Source of the DNA: Actinostola sp. cb2023
Lineage: Eukaryota; Cnidaria; Anthozoa; Actiniaria; Actinostolidae
Direction: 5' to 3'
Length of the DNA stretch: 64,000 nucleotides
Assembly (NCBI GenBank): GCA_033675265.1
Contig: JAUJYZ010000857.1
Span: 196,501-260,500, forward strand
The position numbers and the translations under genes were made by a program. The first letter of the stretch is position 1. Each line of letters begins with the position of its first letter. Under the pieces are notes generated by a model. The model did no database searches, was not told the origin of the DNA, and worked only from the letters and a program-made list of their open reading frames with translations. Of this stretch, positions 34,993-45,400 are shown piece by piece.

Positions 34993-35205
34993 TTAGCTCG
35001 GGCATGCGCACTTTCAAAAAACTCTTTTCTACGTAAAACTATAAGTACTCTTCTTTGTTGTTGGATTTTGATTTTTGGGCCAATTTGATGAATTTGATGC
35101 TAGGAGCACCACATGAGAACTGTTATTACAAAATGAGGCTTCGTCAACAAGGCACCTTTTAAGAAAACAGACCTCATATATATATATATTTTATTAATTA
35201 TTCCA

Positions 35206-35380
35206 GATTTTTTGACGCCATGTACTTTTGATACAACCATCTCCAATTTCGTTGATTGTCCAGATTTGTTGACGTACAATCCTTGGCTTTGTTCAAAAAA
35301 ATGACATTGGAAAAGATTCTGAGCAGCTGCAACCTCCAGTAAGGCGAAAAATGAGGAAAGGCGATTTTCTGCCATACATT
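35206..35380 (+). pseudogene. Decayed exon-like module (62-residue repeat type)
   Basis: A diverged, frameshifted relative of the two modules at 37606-37965. It contains CCATGTACTTTTGATACAAC, GACGTACAATCCTTGGCTTT and a run of seven A that breaks the frame. The protein family is unrecognised. Confidence 0.45.
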
Positions 35381-35382
35381 AA

Positions 35383-35458
35383 TATTAATAATAATTTATT
35401 ACTTATATAGCGCCTTATCCAAAGCTCTAAGGCGCTTAACAATAAAATAAATTATTTA
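35383..35458 (-). mobile_element. SINE 3' tail fragment
   Basis: On the minus strand it reads TAAGCGCCTTAGAGCTTTGG then GGCGCTATATAAG and an AT-rich tail of TAATAAATTATTATT type. It resembles the end of the intact insertion at 59452-59612. Confidence 0.5.
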
Positions 35459-35464
35459 CTAAAT

Positions 35465-37450
35465 AAACTAGACGCTTTAATAAGCGTTCACTCGTGCCCT
35501 GGTGCGATTGAGCACTGGGATGAGCATGAAAGAAGTATACTTTATATGGGCCTCCACCTTCCATTCGGTGAGGGACTGAGCTGTACATGAAGAACGAAGA
35601 GATCAGGAACGAACTGAACTGACCGAGACACACGTTTTCATCCTCACCCCAGACAATTTTCTTTGAGCCACTTTATAAGTTAGTCAATCCTGGCAAGGAA
35701 ACTCAAGCCATTCAGAATTAGATCGTTGATTAGATAGGCCGGGAATATTCCGTCCCTCCAATTACGAGATGTGTAAAACCTGTCTAGCAAGAGTTGCTTT
35801 AGTGTTTATCATTCTCGTTCACAGTCATACTCGATTGCAGATTGTGCTTAGTCATCATAGCTGTATTCACGACTTAAACATTGCTCAATGTTTAGATCTG
35901 AGATAACGATTATAGTCGGATCAAATCAGTGTTTGGTTACTTGTTGGGTGACTCGGTAGAACGCACAGAATTTGGAATCGCCCGGCACTCGACGACATAC
36001 CGTAATACCGCCGGGCCAGCTCAGAATTTGTATACAGCTATTTCAAAAAAGGTTGGTGAAGGTTTTGTTGCATCTTGCATCTTGCATCTTGCATCTTGCA
36101 TCTTGCATCTTGCGTCTTGCATCTTGCATCTTGCATCTTGCATCTTGCATCTTGCATCTTGCATCTTGCATCTTGCATCTTGCATCTTGCATCTTGCATC
36201 TTGCATCTTGCATCTTGCATCTTGCATCTTGCATCTTGCATCTTGCATACCAAGCCCGAAATGTATTGTGGATCATATATAAATAATGTCAGCATGCACA
36301 TACAGAAGAAAATATGCCGGCTTCATATTGCGAAGACAAAGTTTGGGAAAATTGCCAGAGTCCATATTGTTGTGATCTTTCGCTGACTCCATTCACATCG
36401 CCCATAGTGCATTTCGGGCTTGTTATGCAAGATGCAACAAAACCTTCACCAACTTTTTTTGAAATAGCTGTAAACGACCAACATCGAGAAAACATACGTA
36501 GATTTGGAGAACTACGGTAGTCAGCTAGATATCTTTACGTGATTGATTCTGACAACTGACAACTGAACTTGCCCCTTGACCTCCGGTGCCTCCTGATTGG
36601 TTTGTGATTTGTAATCTCTCTTGTGGTCAGACTTCTTGTCTCCTCCTTCCATTTTGCGACTACTACTAACGAAACTAGACGCTTTAATAAGCGTTCACTC
36701 GTGCCCTGGTGCGATTGAGCACTGGGATGCATTGTGGCATGAAAGAAGTATGCTGTATATGGGCCTCCACCTTCCAATCGGTGAGGGACTGAGCTGTGAA
36801 GAACGAAGAGATCAGGAACGAACTGAACTGACCGAGACACACGTTTTCATTCTCACCCCAGACAATTTTCTTTGAACCACTTTAATTATAAAGGTATTTT
36901 TGGAAAGGACAATGCTGGCAAGGAAACTCAAGCCATTCAGAATTAGTTCGTTGATTAGATAGGCCGGGAATATTCCGTCCCTCCAATTACGAGATGTGTA
37001 AAACCTGTCTAGCAAGAGTTGCTTTAGTGTTTATCATTCTCGTTCACAGTCATACTCGATTACAGATTGTGCTTAGTCATCATAGCTGTATTCACGACTT
37101 AATCATTCTCAATGTTTAGATCTGAGATAACGATTATAGTCGGACTGTCGGATCAAGTCAGTGTTTGGTTACTTGTTGGGTGACTCGGTAGAACATACAG
37201 AATTTGGAATCGCCCGGCAGTCGACAACATAATACCGCAGGGCCAGCTCAGAATTTGTATAAACGACCAACATCGAGAAAACATACTTAGATTTGGAGAA
37301 CTAGTCAGCTAGATATACGTGATTGATTCTGACAACTGACAACTGAACTTGCCCCTTGACCTCCGGTGCCTCCTGATTGGTTTGTGATTTGTAATCTCTC
37401 TTGTGGTCAGACTTCTTGTCTACTCCTTTCATTTTGCAACTACTACCAAC
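35465..37450. repeat. Tandem duplication of a 770-bp block, first copy interrupted by a MITE
   Basis: The sequence from AAACTAGACGCTTTAATAAG (35465) recurs from 36672. Minus the 436-bp MITE, the first copy is about 770 bp and the second ends near 37440. Shared landmarks include GCCCTGGTGCGATTGAGCAC, TGTTTGGTTACTTGTTGGGT and CTTGACCTCCGGTGCCTCCT. Frames such as VFGYLLGDSVERTEFGIAR and EERRDQERTELTETHVFIL are open only in parts. It looks like degraded gene or transposon coding sequence that I do not recognise. Confidence 0.8.
36035..36470. mobile_element. 436-bp Tc1/mariner-like MITE with an expanded heptamer array
   Basis: Ends CAGCTATTTCAAAAAA (36035) and its reverse complement (to 36470) continue inward to GGTTGGTGAAGGTTTTGTTG, giving arms of about 46 bp. 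They resume after the heptamer array as CAAGCCCGAAATG. TA flanks both sides (36033-36034, 36471-36472). The paralogous copy at about 37259 has the unoccupied site TTTGTATAAACGACC, proving insertion. The left arm holds a (CATCTTG)n array of about 26 units at 36068-36248. The right arm has one to two units. Peptide frames ASCILHL/CKMQDAR from it are artefacts. Confidence 0.9.
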
Positions 37451-37605
37451 AACAACAACAACAAAAAAGGCGGTCTCCGTTCTTAGACTCGTGCCAGGCC
37501 TTCGGCCTGGGCACGAGTAAAAAGACGGTCTCCAATCTAAGACTCCTGCCCCGGCCTTCGGCCTGGGCACGAGTAAAAAATTACTCTATATGAATATCAA
37601 TACAT

Positions 37606-37965
37606 ATTGCTACGCCATGTACTTTTGAGACAACCATTTCCAAATTCGTTGATTGTCCAGATTTTTTGACGTACAATTCTTGGCTTTGTTCAAAAAATGA
37701 CATTGGAAAAGATTCTGAGCCGCTGCAACCTCTAATAAGGCGAAAAATCAGGAAAGACGATTTTCTGCCATACATTTACTGTATTGATACTATTGCTACG
37801 CCATGTACTTTTGAGACAACCATTTCCAAATTCGCTGATTGTCAAGATGTTTTGACGTACAATCCTTGGCTTTGTTCAAAAAATGATATTGGAAAAGATT
37901 CTGAGCAGATGCAATCTCTAGTAAGGCGAAAAATCAGGAAAGACGATTTTCTGCCATACGGTGCG
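37606..37965 (+). other. Two tandem 62-codon modules of unknown protein
   Basis: ATTGCTACGCCATGTACTTT starts at 37606 and again at 37792, a spacing of 186 bp (62 codons), and the frame is open through both. Shared residues include IATPCTFETTISKF, LTYN(S/P)WLCSKNDIGKD and RRKIRKDDFLPY. The pattern, with conserved Cys and Trp, looks like a repeated exon. No ATG or splice context ties it to a gene and I do not recognise the family. A decayed third copy is at 35206-35380. Confidence 0.5.
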
Positions 37966-38083
37966 TTCGATTGACCTTTAATATTCCGGAATAGGAATAA
38001 TTCCAGATTCTGTGGAAAACGGATGACGTCATTATTCCGGAATATTCCAAGGATATTTATTGCCTTTAGGCCATTGCATGTAA

Positions 38084-38250
38084 TAATTAATGAGTATGAG
38101 AAGTCATTCCAAAGCCTTGAATTCGGACTAGGCGGGGTTTCCAGTCCTCGGCTTCGCCTCGGCCCGGACTGGAAACCCCGTCTAGTCCTCATTCTCGGCT
38201 TTGAAACATTACTTCTTGATTTGAACCGACTTTCTCATACTCATTAATTA
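38084..38250. mobile_element. 167-bp fold-back element
   Basis: TAATTAATGAGTATGAGAA at 38084-38102 is the reverse complement of 38232-38250. A second nested palindrome lies inside: GGACTAGGCGGGGTTTCCAG pairs with CTGGAAACCCCGTCTAGTCC. The loop is CTCGGCTTCGCCTCGG. Non-coding. Confidence 0.75.
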
Positions 38251-38629
38251 TTCATGAGATAACCAGCCAATCAAATGCGCAGAATAATACCACGTGATGT
38301 ACTTTGAAACTAGGGAAAGTACTGACCTTGCATTTTCATTCTGAGCTGGTATTGTCGACTGTAGAAATTATATTTTACAGAACTGAATTGTGCAGTAATA
38401 GGCTAAAGCTACTGCTTTAGATGATAGAAATAAGTTTTTGCTTCACATTTGCAAGGCCATAACCTATCAAAATAGCTTTATTAAGAAGCCCGAGTTCTCG
38501 ATAATAGCCAGCCTGATCTAAACACGAAATTGACCAATAACCATAAAACTAGTATAATCATGACCAATCACTGTTGCTGCAAATTAACGAGTTGCTGCAA
38601 ATCAAACATGTTGCTCCCCTCTGGAACCA

Positions 38630-38980
38630 GGGTACCTACTTATGGGCTCTGTCTATAAAGACGATCGTACCCCACCCCCCGGGGGCGGCGGGACTCCCAT
38701 ATATAAAGTGGTTGGGATGCTCGTAGGAAATTTTGAAAATGACCCTAAAAGATACCTGAGTCTTGTCCAGGTGGGCGTGACAACAAATAATTTTAACCCT
38801 AAAAGGTACCAACTCTAAAATGACAAAAGCTACAACTGTCATTCCGGCTGTCATTATCTTATCTCGGGTATCTTATTTACTGACAAACACCCTAAATGGT
38901 ACCGCTTAGTCTCTTGTGGTCCTTTTAGATTTGTGACACCCTACTAGGAGGTACCAAATCGCGAATCTAGATCCCTAAAA
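38630..38980. repeat. Anthozoan-type intergenic repeat, left part
   Basis: Contains GGGGGCGGCGGGACTCCCAT followed by ATATAAAGTGGTTGGGATGC and several CCTAAAAGATACC-type blocks. An inverted relative (CATCCCAACCACTTTGTGGG) lies at about 39836. I know this repeat type from coral and anemone intergenic DNA. It is split by the insertion at 38981-39818; the right part continues to about 39890. Confidence 0.55.
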
Positions 38981-39818
38981 CCCGGGGTATCCAATCGATG
39001 AAAATCGATCATCGGAAAGGCAATCGATAAATCGATATCAATCAATATAATTAGCTAATTGATCGATTGACATCGGGCAATCGATAAAAATCGATAGTCA
39101 CACAAAAAGGTGCCAATCGATTAAAATCAATTAATCAATTAATATCGATTGGATCGGAATCTGCTGGTCAGGTATCAAAATCAAAATCATTCTATTCAGT
39201 ATAACAACTAATTCTGATGCTGTTGGCAAATTTATTGTTCGCTTGTATAAATCTGCAATTACCAGTGTTTTTCAATACTCTAGCTAGCTTCTCACTGAAG
39301 AACTCCATCAGAAAATTCTACAACGCGAACGTAAGGACGACGGCGCGTGAAATGTTCAAAATGACTCGCCGTTGACGACGTCGACGGCAATCTACGATGG
39401 CATTTTACCTGTTTTCACGTCGTAGATTGCCGTCACGGCATATCTATCGCATATGGCTATATTCAATGTGTCATGCTTGAAGAGTTGATGAAATACCCGC
39501 TAAAATATCCAGTTCTATGTATCTGTACTATTTAAAACGCCTAAAGTTACACAATGAACTTTAAAAGGGCAGCCTGTGTGGACTAGACTGTCCAAAACGA
39601 TCGTTTTGAACATTATTCGTTAAGCCTTATCGATTTTCATTGAAGATCGATGAAATCGATGAAATCGATGAAATTACGTTATCGATTTTTATTGGTCACA
39701 GAAAACCTCCACATCGATTTTCATCGATTACCAATATCAATCGATTAATTGATATCGACTGTCATCGATTGTCATCGATTGATATCGGCTATCGATTTTA
39801 TCGATTGGATACCCCGGG
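38981..39818. mobile_element. 838-bp inverted-repeat element with 6-bp target duplication and a captured gene fragment
   Basis: The element starts CCCGGGGTATCCAATCGAT and ends ATCGATTGGATACCCCGGG. CTAAAA is present on both sides (38975-38980 and 39819-39824). Both ends are rich in ATCGAT repeats. The interior has a hairpin at about 39383-39436. Positions 39461-39594 match two separate pieces of the MBD5/6-like gene downstream. There is no transposase frame, so it is non-autonomous. Confidence 0.8.
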
Positions 39819-40137
39819 CTAAAAGCACGACGAACATCCCAACCACTTTGTGGGATTCCCCCCCTCCGGATACCACTGACCAGCGGCAGGAGCCCGCCAG
39901 CGGATCATTCCCAAAGGTTTGCAGCCTTCCCTATCTAAACTAACAGTTCCCACATTCTCCATACCTTGGAGAAAGTTAAATTATTGAGCGTAGAGGGCTT
40001 ACTGAAATTATAGCATATAGATGATGAATTGGTGATATGTCGCCCATATGATGGGCTGCCTGTGTATTTACGCCAGCGAACAGGAAAATATTCAGCGGTG
40101 ACCATGCGCCGAACTCCGAATGACACGAAACCAAATT

Positions 40138-40149
40138 CAATATGGCGGC
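40138..40149 (+). promoter_or_regulatory. YY1-like motif in the presumed MBD5/6 promoter
   Basis: CAATATGGCGGC lies 304 bp upstream of the MBD5/6-like start codon. It resembles the AANATGGCGGC element found near transcription starts of housekeeping genes in vertebrates. Use in this organism is an inference. Confidence 0.3.
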
Positions 40150-40452
40150 TTTTTCTAACATTGCTGAACTTCTCTTTCACATGTAAATACTTGGACTTCT
40201 TTGGAATTTGAGGCTGAGAGCTCATCAGAAATTCTTTATCTTATTTTACAGACACCTTTTTATGTGATTCAGTCGAAAAACATGTGTCCATTGGTGTAAA
40301 TGCCTGACATCGTCATGGACAAGATGCAGGATTGATGTCTGGTGTTTGGGCGCCAGTCGTTGTTGCATTGTTCATGTTCCCGCCACGTTGTGTAAAGTTT
40401 TAAGCGTACGAAACACACAGCAATTTAGCAGTTTGTCTGTTGATGGATTATC

Positions 40453-42421
40453 ATGATCCAGGGGAAAACATATTCAACGGGGAAAAATGATGGAATAAAA
40501 TACGTCGAAATACCAAAAGGTTGGAATAGAATCCTAGAAAATGGCTCGATACAATACATAAGGTTTGTAGTAAAAGTTTACCTTAACTCAATTATTTTAT
40601 CGTTGAAAGGCTTTGTGAATGAGCTAATAGTTCTCTTAAGTCCCGCTGGTTTGTTTAAAAGCTGTTTCATCCAGTATCCAACTTGGAAGTCGTTGTCGTG
40701 TTGAAAGCCTAAAACTGTAAAATTCAATGTGTCATGCTTGAAGAGTTGATGAAATACCCGCTAAAATATCCAGTTCTATGTATCTGTGCTATTTAAAACG
40801 CCTAAAGTTACACAATGAACTTTAAAAGGGCAGCCTGTGTACAATTAACAAGCAGAAAACGGTCACAGACGTTTACTATATATGGCCCATGGGATTATAA
40901 TTTTTACTCATTGAAATTCTTATACTGTATTTTGTTGGAGGTTTGTTTCTAGTGTGGAGTATATTATTTTGCTAGTTATACAAGTATGTAAAGGTTATCA
41001 GAGTAATAATACTAATATGCTGAATTTACAACTTTATTGTTATTGCTACAGCCCAAGTAGCAGTCGCCTCAAGTCATACGAGCATGTCATAGAATATCTC
41101 AAGGCTGAAGGCACTTGCAAGTGTGGACTAGACTGTCCATTTCATGTTCACCGGGTATTCAACTTTGATACAAGTGTACACAATAAGGAATGGAAAGATG
41201 AATTACCTACGGTTGATGGCAAGTCGTCAACATGTAGACTTTGTGACAGTAATAGACTAAAGGGAAAGAGCTTTGTGGATCAGATGCTGTTGCAAAAACC
41301 ATTGAACCAGAAACACAAACAAGCAGGGAAAAAAACTTCTAAGTTTTCACCTATTGATGGGAACCTCACATCTAAAAAAGGTACATGGGTACACATGAAT
41401 TACTACTCCTACAATGAACTACAGTAGCTATAAATAGAGGCTTTATTCAGTTCTGTGCTACATTGGCGAAATCTATGTACATGTAGTTTATAAATAAATG
41501 TCAATTTATTTAGACATACATGTACATGTGATGTACAGTAGTAATGCAAATAGAAGTTATGATTAAGTACTTGTAGTAATAATGTAGTAATAAGTACTTG
41601 TAGTTTTAGTACATAGAGGCAAGTCCCACTGTTTGTTCATTTCTGTAATTCTTTACAAATTACAGTCGAAGCTCTCCTCGCAACCACTATCGTATGCGAC
41701 CAACTATAATTATGAATGCCTTTACGAAATCCAGGTTGTATTGTCACTCAAAGTCTGTAATTAAAACTCTTGTAAGCGACTGCAACCACTTTTGCTAATT
41801 ACCAACTAGGTGGTTCCTATATTTTTAATCTCTCGTAAGCAATCACTCAGAGTCTGATTCGTATTAGTCAACACGCAAAACTTTCTTCAGTAAGTCTTAG
41901 GCTCACAATACTGTTGTGGGCAGTATATCATATACATGTATAATACATCACAAGAACTAAAAGCTCTCGTAAGCGACTAGTTTCTATTGTTTCAGTGCGT
42001 GGTCATTTATGAAAACCCATTCTCGTAAGCGACCAGCTCTAGTTACAACCACTTTTTACCTTTCAAGAGGACAAACATGTATTAGCATTCATCTACAATA
42101 CGAGCGTGACTTACCACTATTTGCATTAAACATTAATAATAGTTATCAATTGATATTTAATATATTTATTAGACATATTGTAAATAAGACATTTTTACAG
42201 TAAATAAGTAATAGATACAATATGAGCAGCAGTACTGTATGGGAATTATCAACATTTTAATTCCCAGACAGTACTGAAGACGAGTTTGTATCAGAAATAC
42301 AACCTCTGCCACTGTTATGATTTCTATTGTGTTTTCCTTATAATAATAATCTTTAATAAAACACTTCCGTGAGAGAATCACAGTGTTATTTACAAAATTA
42401 ATTGAATTATTAATGAATATG

Positions 42422-42459
<38 letters not shown>

Positions 42460-45400
42460 TATTATTATTATTATTATGCAGTAAGATTAGACTTGAGACA
42501 TCAAACAAGCCACATTTGGCATATTAGATGTTTATGAAGTCTATTGCAAACTTACATACCAGTCACAACTTTCACTTCAGGTGGTCGCATACGCAGTTAT
42601 GCAAAGAGTGAGAATACAGACTTGAATAGTGGGTTAATTTAAGAATTAAGACTATTATTGTTAATATATAATATCATGTGATGTGAATAACACAATTCTA
42701 TTATACCTACTTTAATTGGAATTTTTATTGATATCTTTTTCAGTTTCAAGTCGTTCACGTTCCAAATTGTCTGATGGTTCTAAGGCAAAGAAGTCAAGGA
42801 AAGTATCAAGTCCTTTATCTGATATCCCAAGCCCACCCCCAATACCAATAAGCAGTCCTGTACAAAATGTTCCAAATAATCTTGGTGCTCTCAATCAAGG
42901 CCCTCTTCCGAGTTTTGCTAGTATTGTTAGCAGCTCTAAATTCTTCAATCCAGGACCAAATAGAGGACCACTTCATCCAACTGGGTCACTACCACTCAAG
43001 ACCAACAATGAGTTTGCATTCCCTAAGGGTGTTTCAAATACTGTTACTCCGTCAACTGTTTCAGTTGTAGTCACCATGGCACAGAATGTGATTACTCAGG
43101 TTTCTGACAAAAAGCCAGTTTTCATAGAAACATTTTCTTCAAGTACTACCACAGTACCAACTGTGACAAGTTCATTGCAGAGTAACAATAAGCCATGGAG
43201 TGTTAACATGTCAACATTTCCAACACAACCAAAGACTACATGTAGTACTACTGTTTCTTTGGTAACAACTGTTTCAACTCCAATATTGACTGAGTCAACC
43301 TGTAAAACAGCAGTTGTACCGATTATAAGTACACCAACCTTACCAAGTGTGTTTGCACCACTAGATGGTATAGCCCCCATATCCACTGATACTATAAAGG
43401 TACCTACTAAACCACCAACCAAGTCCAAATCAAGGGCTAGACCTACTCCAAGAGCTAGACCAAAACCCAAAGCTGAAGTAAAAACTGATAATAAATCTAA
43501 ATTTGGTAAAGGAGTTGGTAATACTTCACCTATGATACCTCCACTAACTGCTGTGATATCAAGCCCTGCTGCAGCTACTACTCTTCCTGCTTCCTGTCAA
43601 TGGCCAGTACCTATGTCATCAGTAATGAACACCATTGGTCAAGTGTCTTACCAGACACCAAGTACCATAGTTACAACAGTTTCCTCAGTTGCTAAGAATG
43701 TTACCAGCACCACCTCTGCTGTTAGTTCATACATGGCTGTATCAAGGCAGGCTATGGCTCATCAGTCTTTACCACATCAAGTTACAATGCCATCAATTTA
43801 CATGACAACTAATTACCAGGGAGTTGGTCAAACTTCATCTGTAGCAGGTTCTAATCTTCAGTCTCCACAAGTTTTGACCAATCAGAGCAGTAGTGTTGTT
43901 GGAAGTGGAAAAGATAGTGTGGTAATAAGTCCTTCAATTACACCCTCCAGTAGTTATCCAGTGGTTGCGACCCCAAGAATTCAAGCCCCACCTGGAATGA
44001 TGTATGTTGCTGCAGCACCTGGAATTGGAATGTTTCCTTCAAACTACCCATATGTAGCTGCTTCTGCTCAGCAATTACAGATATCTCAAGCTTCATATAG
44101 CCAACAACAGAACAAGAGCTCCTCAACAACAACTACCCTGACTAGCAACAATCAACAACCAGTAACACAGGGCGTGGCATCTGAGGCTGCACAGGGGAAA
44201 ATTAGTTTCCAGGTTCCTGGTATGTATGTACAAGGGACAACTACCAACCAGATGTTCCCAATAAATCCTCAAGGTTTTGGTGTGAATCAGTACAAAGGAC
44301 CTTATCAACTCCAGAATGCCATGTACCCAAGTGCAGTGCCAGGAAATGCAATGGCATTTATCACACCTAATGGTACTAAAGCAGCATATCCTGGAATTCA
44401 GGCTGTTGCTGCTGGTAATATTGGTCAGTTTGCATATCCTAATCCTTACATGTTTGGTATTGTCATGCCAACCTCTACAAATCAGCCATCAAGTGTTTCA
44501 GTAACTTCAACTGGAAGTTCACCATCCACCCCAACTTGTGTAGCAACTTCTCTCCAAATGATACACCCCCAGGGTCTTCAGAACCCTGCAGTTGCTGCAG
44601 CATTTGAGTCTTTTGTTCCAATTGCCCCTGCAGCTGGTGGAACAGCACCACGGTTTGCTCAAACATTAGCTCATCTTGCCAGTGCATACAATACTTTCCC
44701 ATCAGCTGGATTAGTTCAAGGTCCCAATCAGCTCCAACTAGCATACCAAATGATGCATATGAATCCTCATACAAATACACAACAAGTTGCCAACCTAGGT
44801 GGATTGGTAGCGTCTGATGCCTCATCAAAACATCCTGTGGTTCCATCAGTCAAGCAAGGGCAAGTCATATCAACATCTGACACAACTAAAGCAGTTGGGA
44901 ATACACAGTCTAAAACTCACTCTGTGACTCCATCACCATCAGCTTCCCCAGTAAGCACTGTGCCAGAGGACCAAGGTGGGGGGACGAGATCCCCATATGC
45001 ATCTCCTCCTCCAAACACTGCCTCATCATTGCACATATCATCTCCTCCATTGACTGTGAGTGCTGCATCAGTTAGCCAAGCACACCAAAGCACCACTACC
45101 AAGTCAGACCACCTCTCACATTATCAAAAGCCTATCAAGATTATTTCTCAGGAAAAATGCCCTGAGCCTGCACTATGTTCTCTAGTGAATGTCAGCTCTG
45201 CTTCAACAACAACTGGACTTCAAAGTTCAAGCACTTGCAGTGAGACTATGAGACTTCACCATGAGACAAATAGTTTGTGGAAAAATGAACTTACATCCAC
45301 AAAAAGAAATAACTTGTCTAGTAACAATACAGGGAAACCAGTAGTTACTGGTATGGGGTCAGTATCTACAGATCAAAGTGATGAGTTGGCAGTAACTCAA

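Noticed and set aside
35929..36301. ASCILHL and CKMQDAR repeat ORFs
   Set aside because: Products of the CATCTTG heptamer array inside a MITE.
40029..40225. Short ORFs on both strands upstream of MBD5/6
   Set aside because: They overlap in opposite directions in the probable promoter/5' untranslated region and show no motif.
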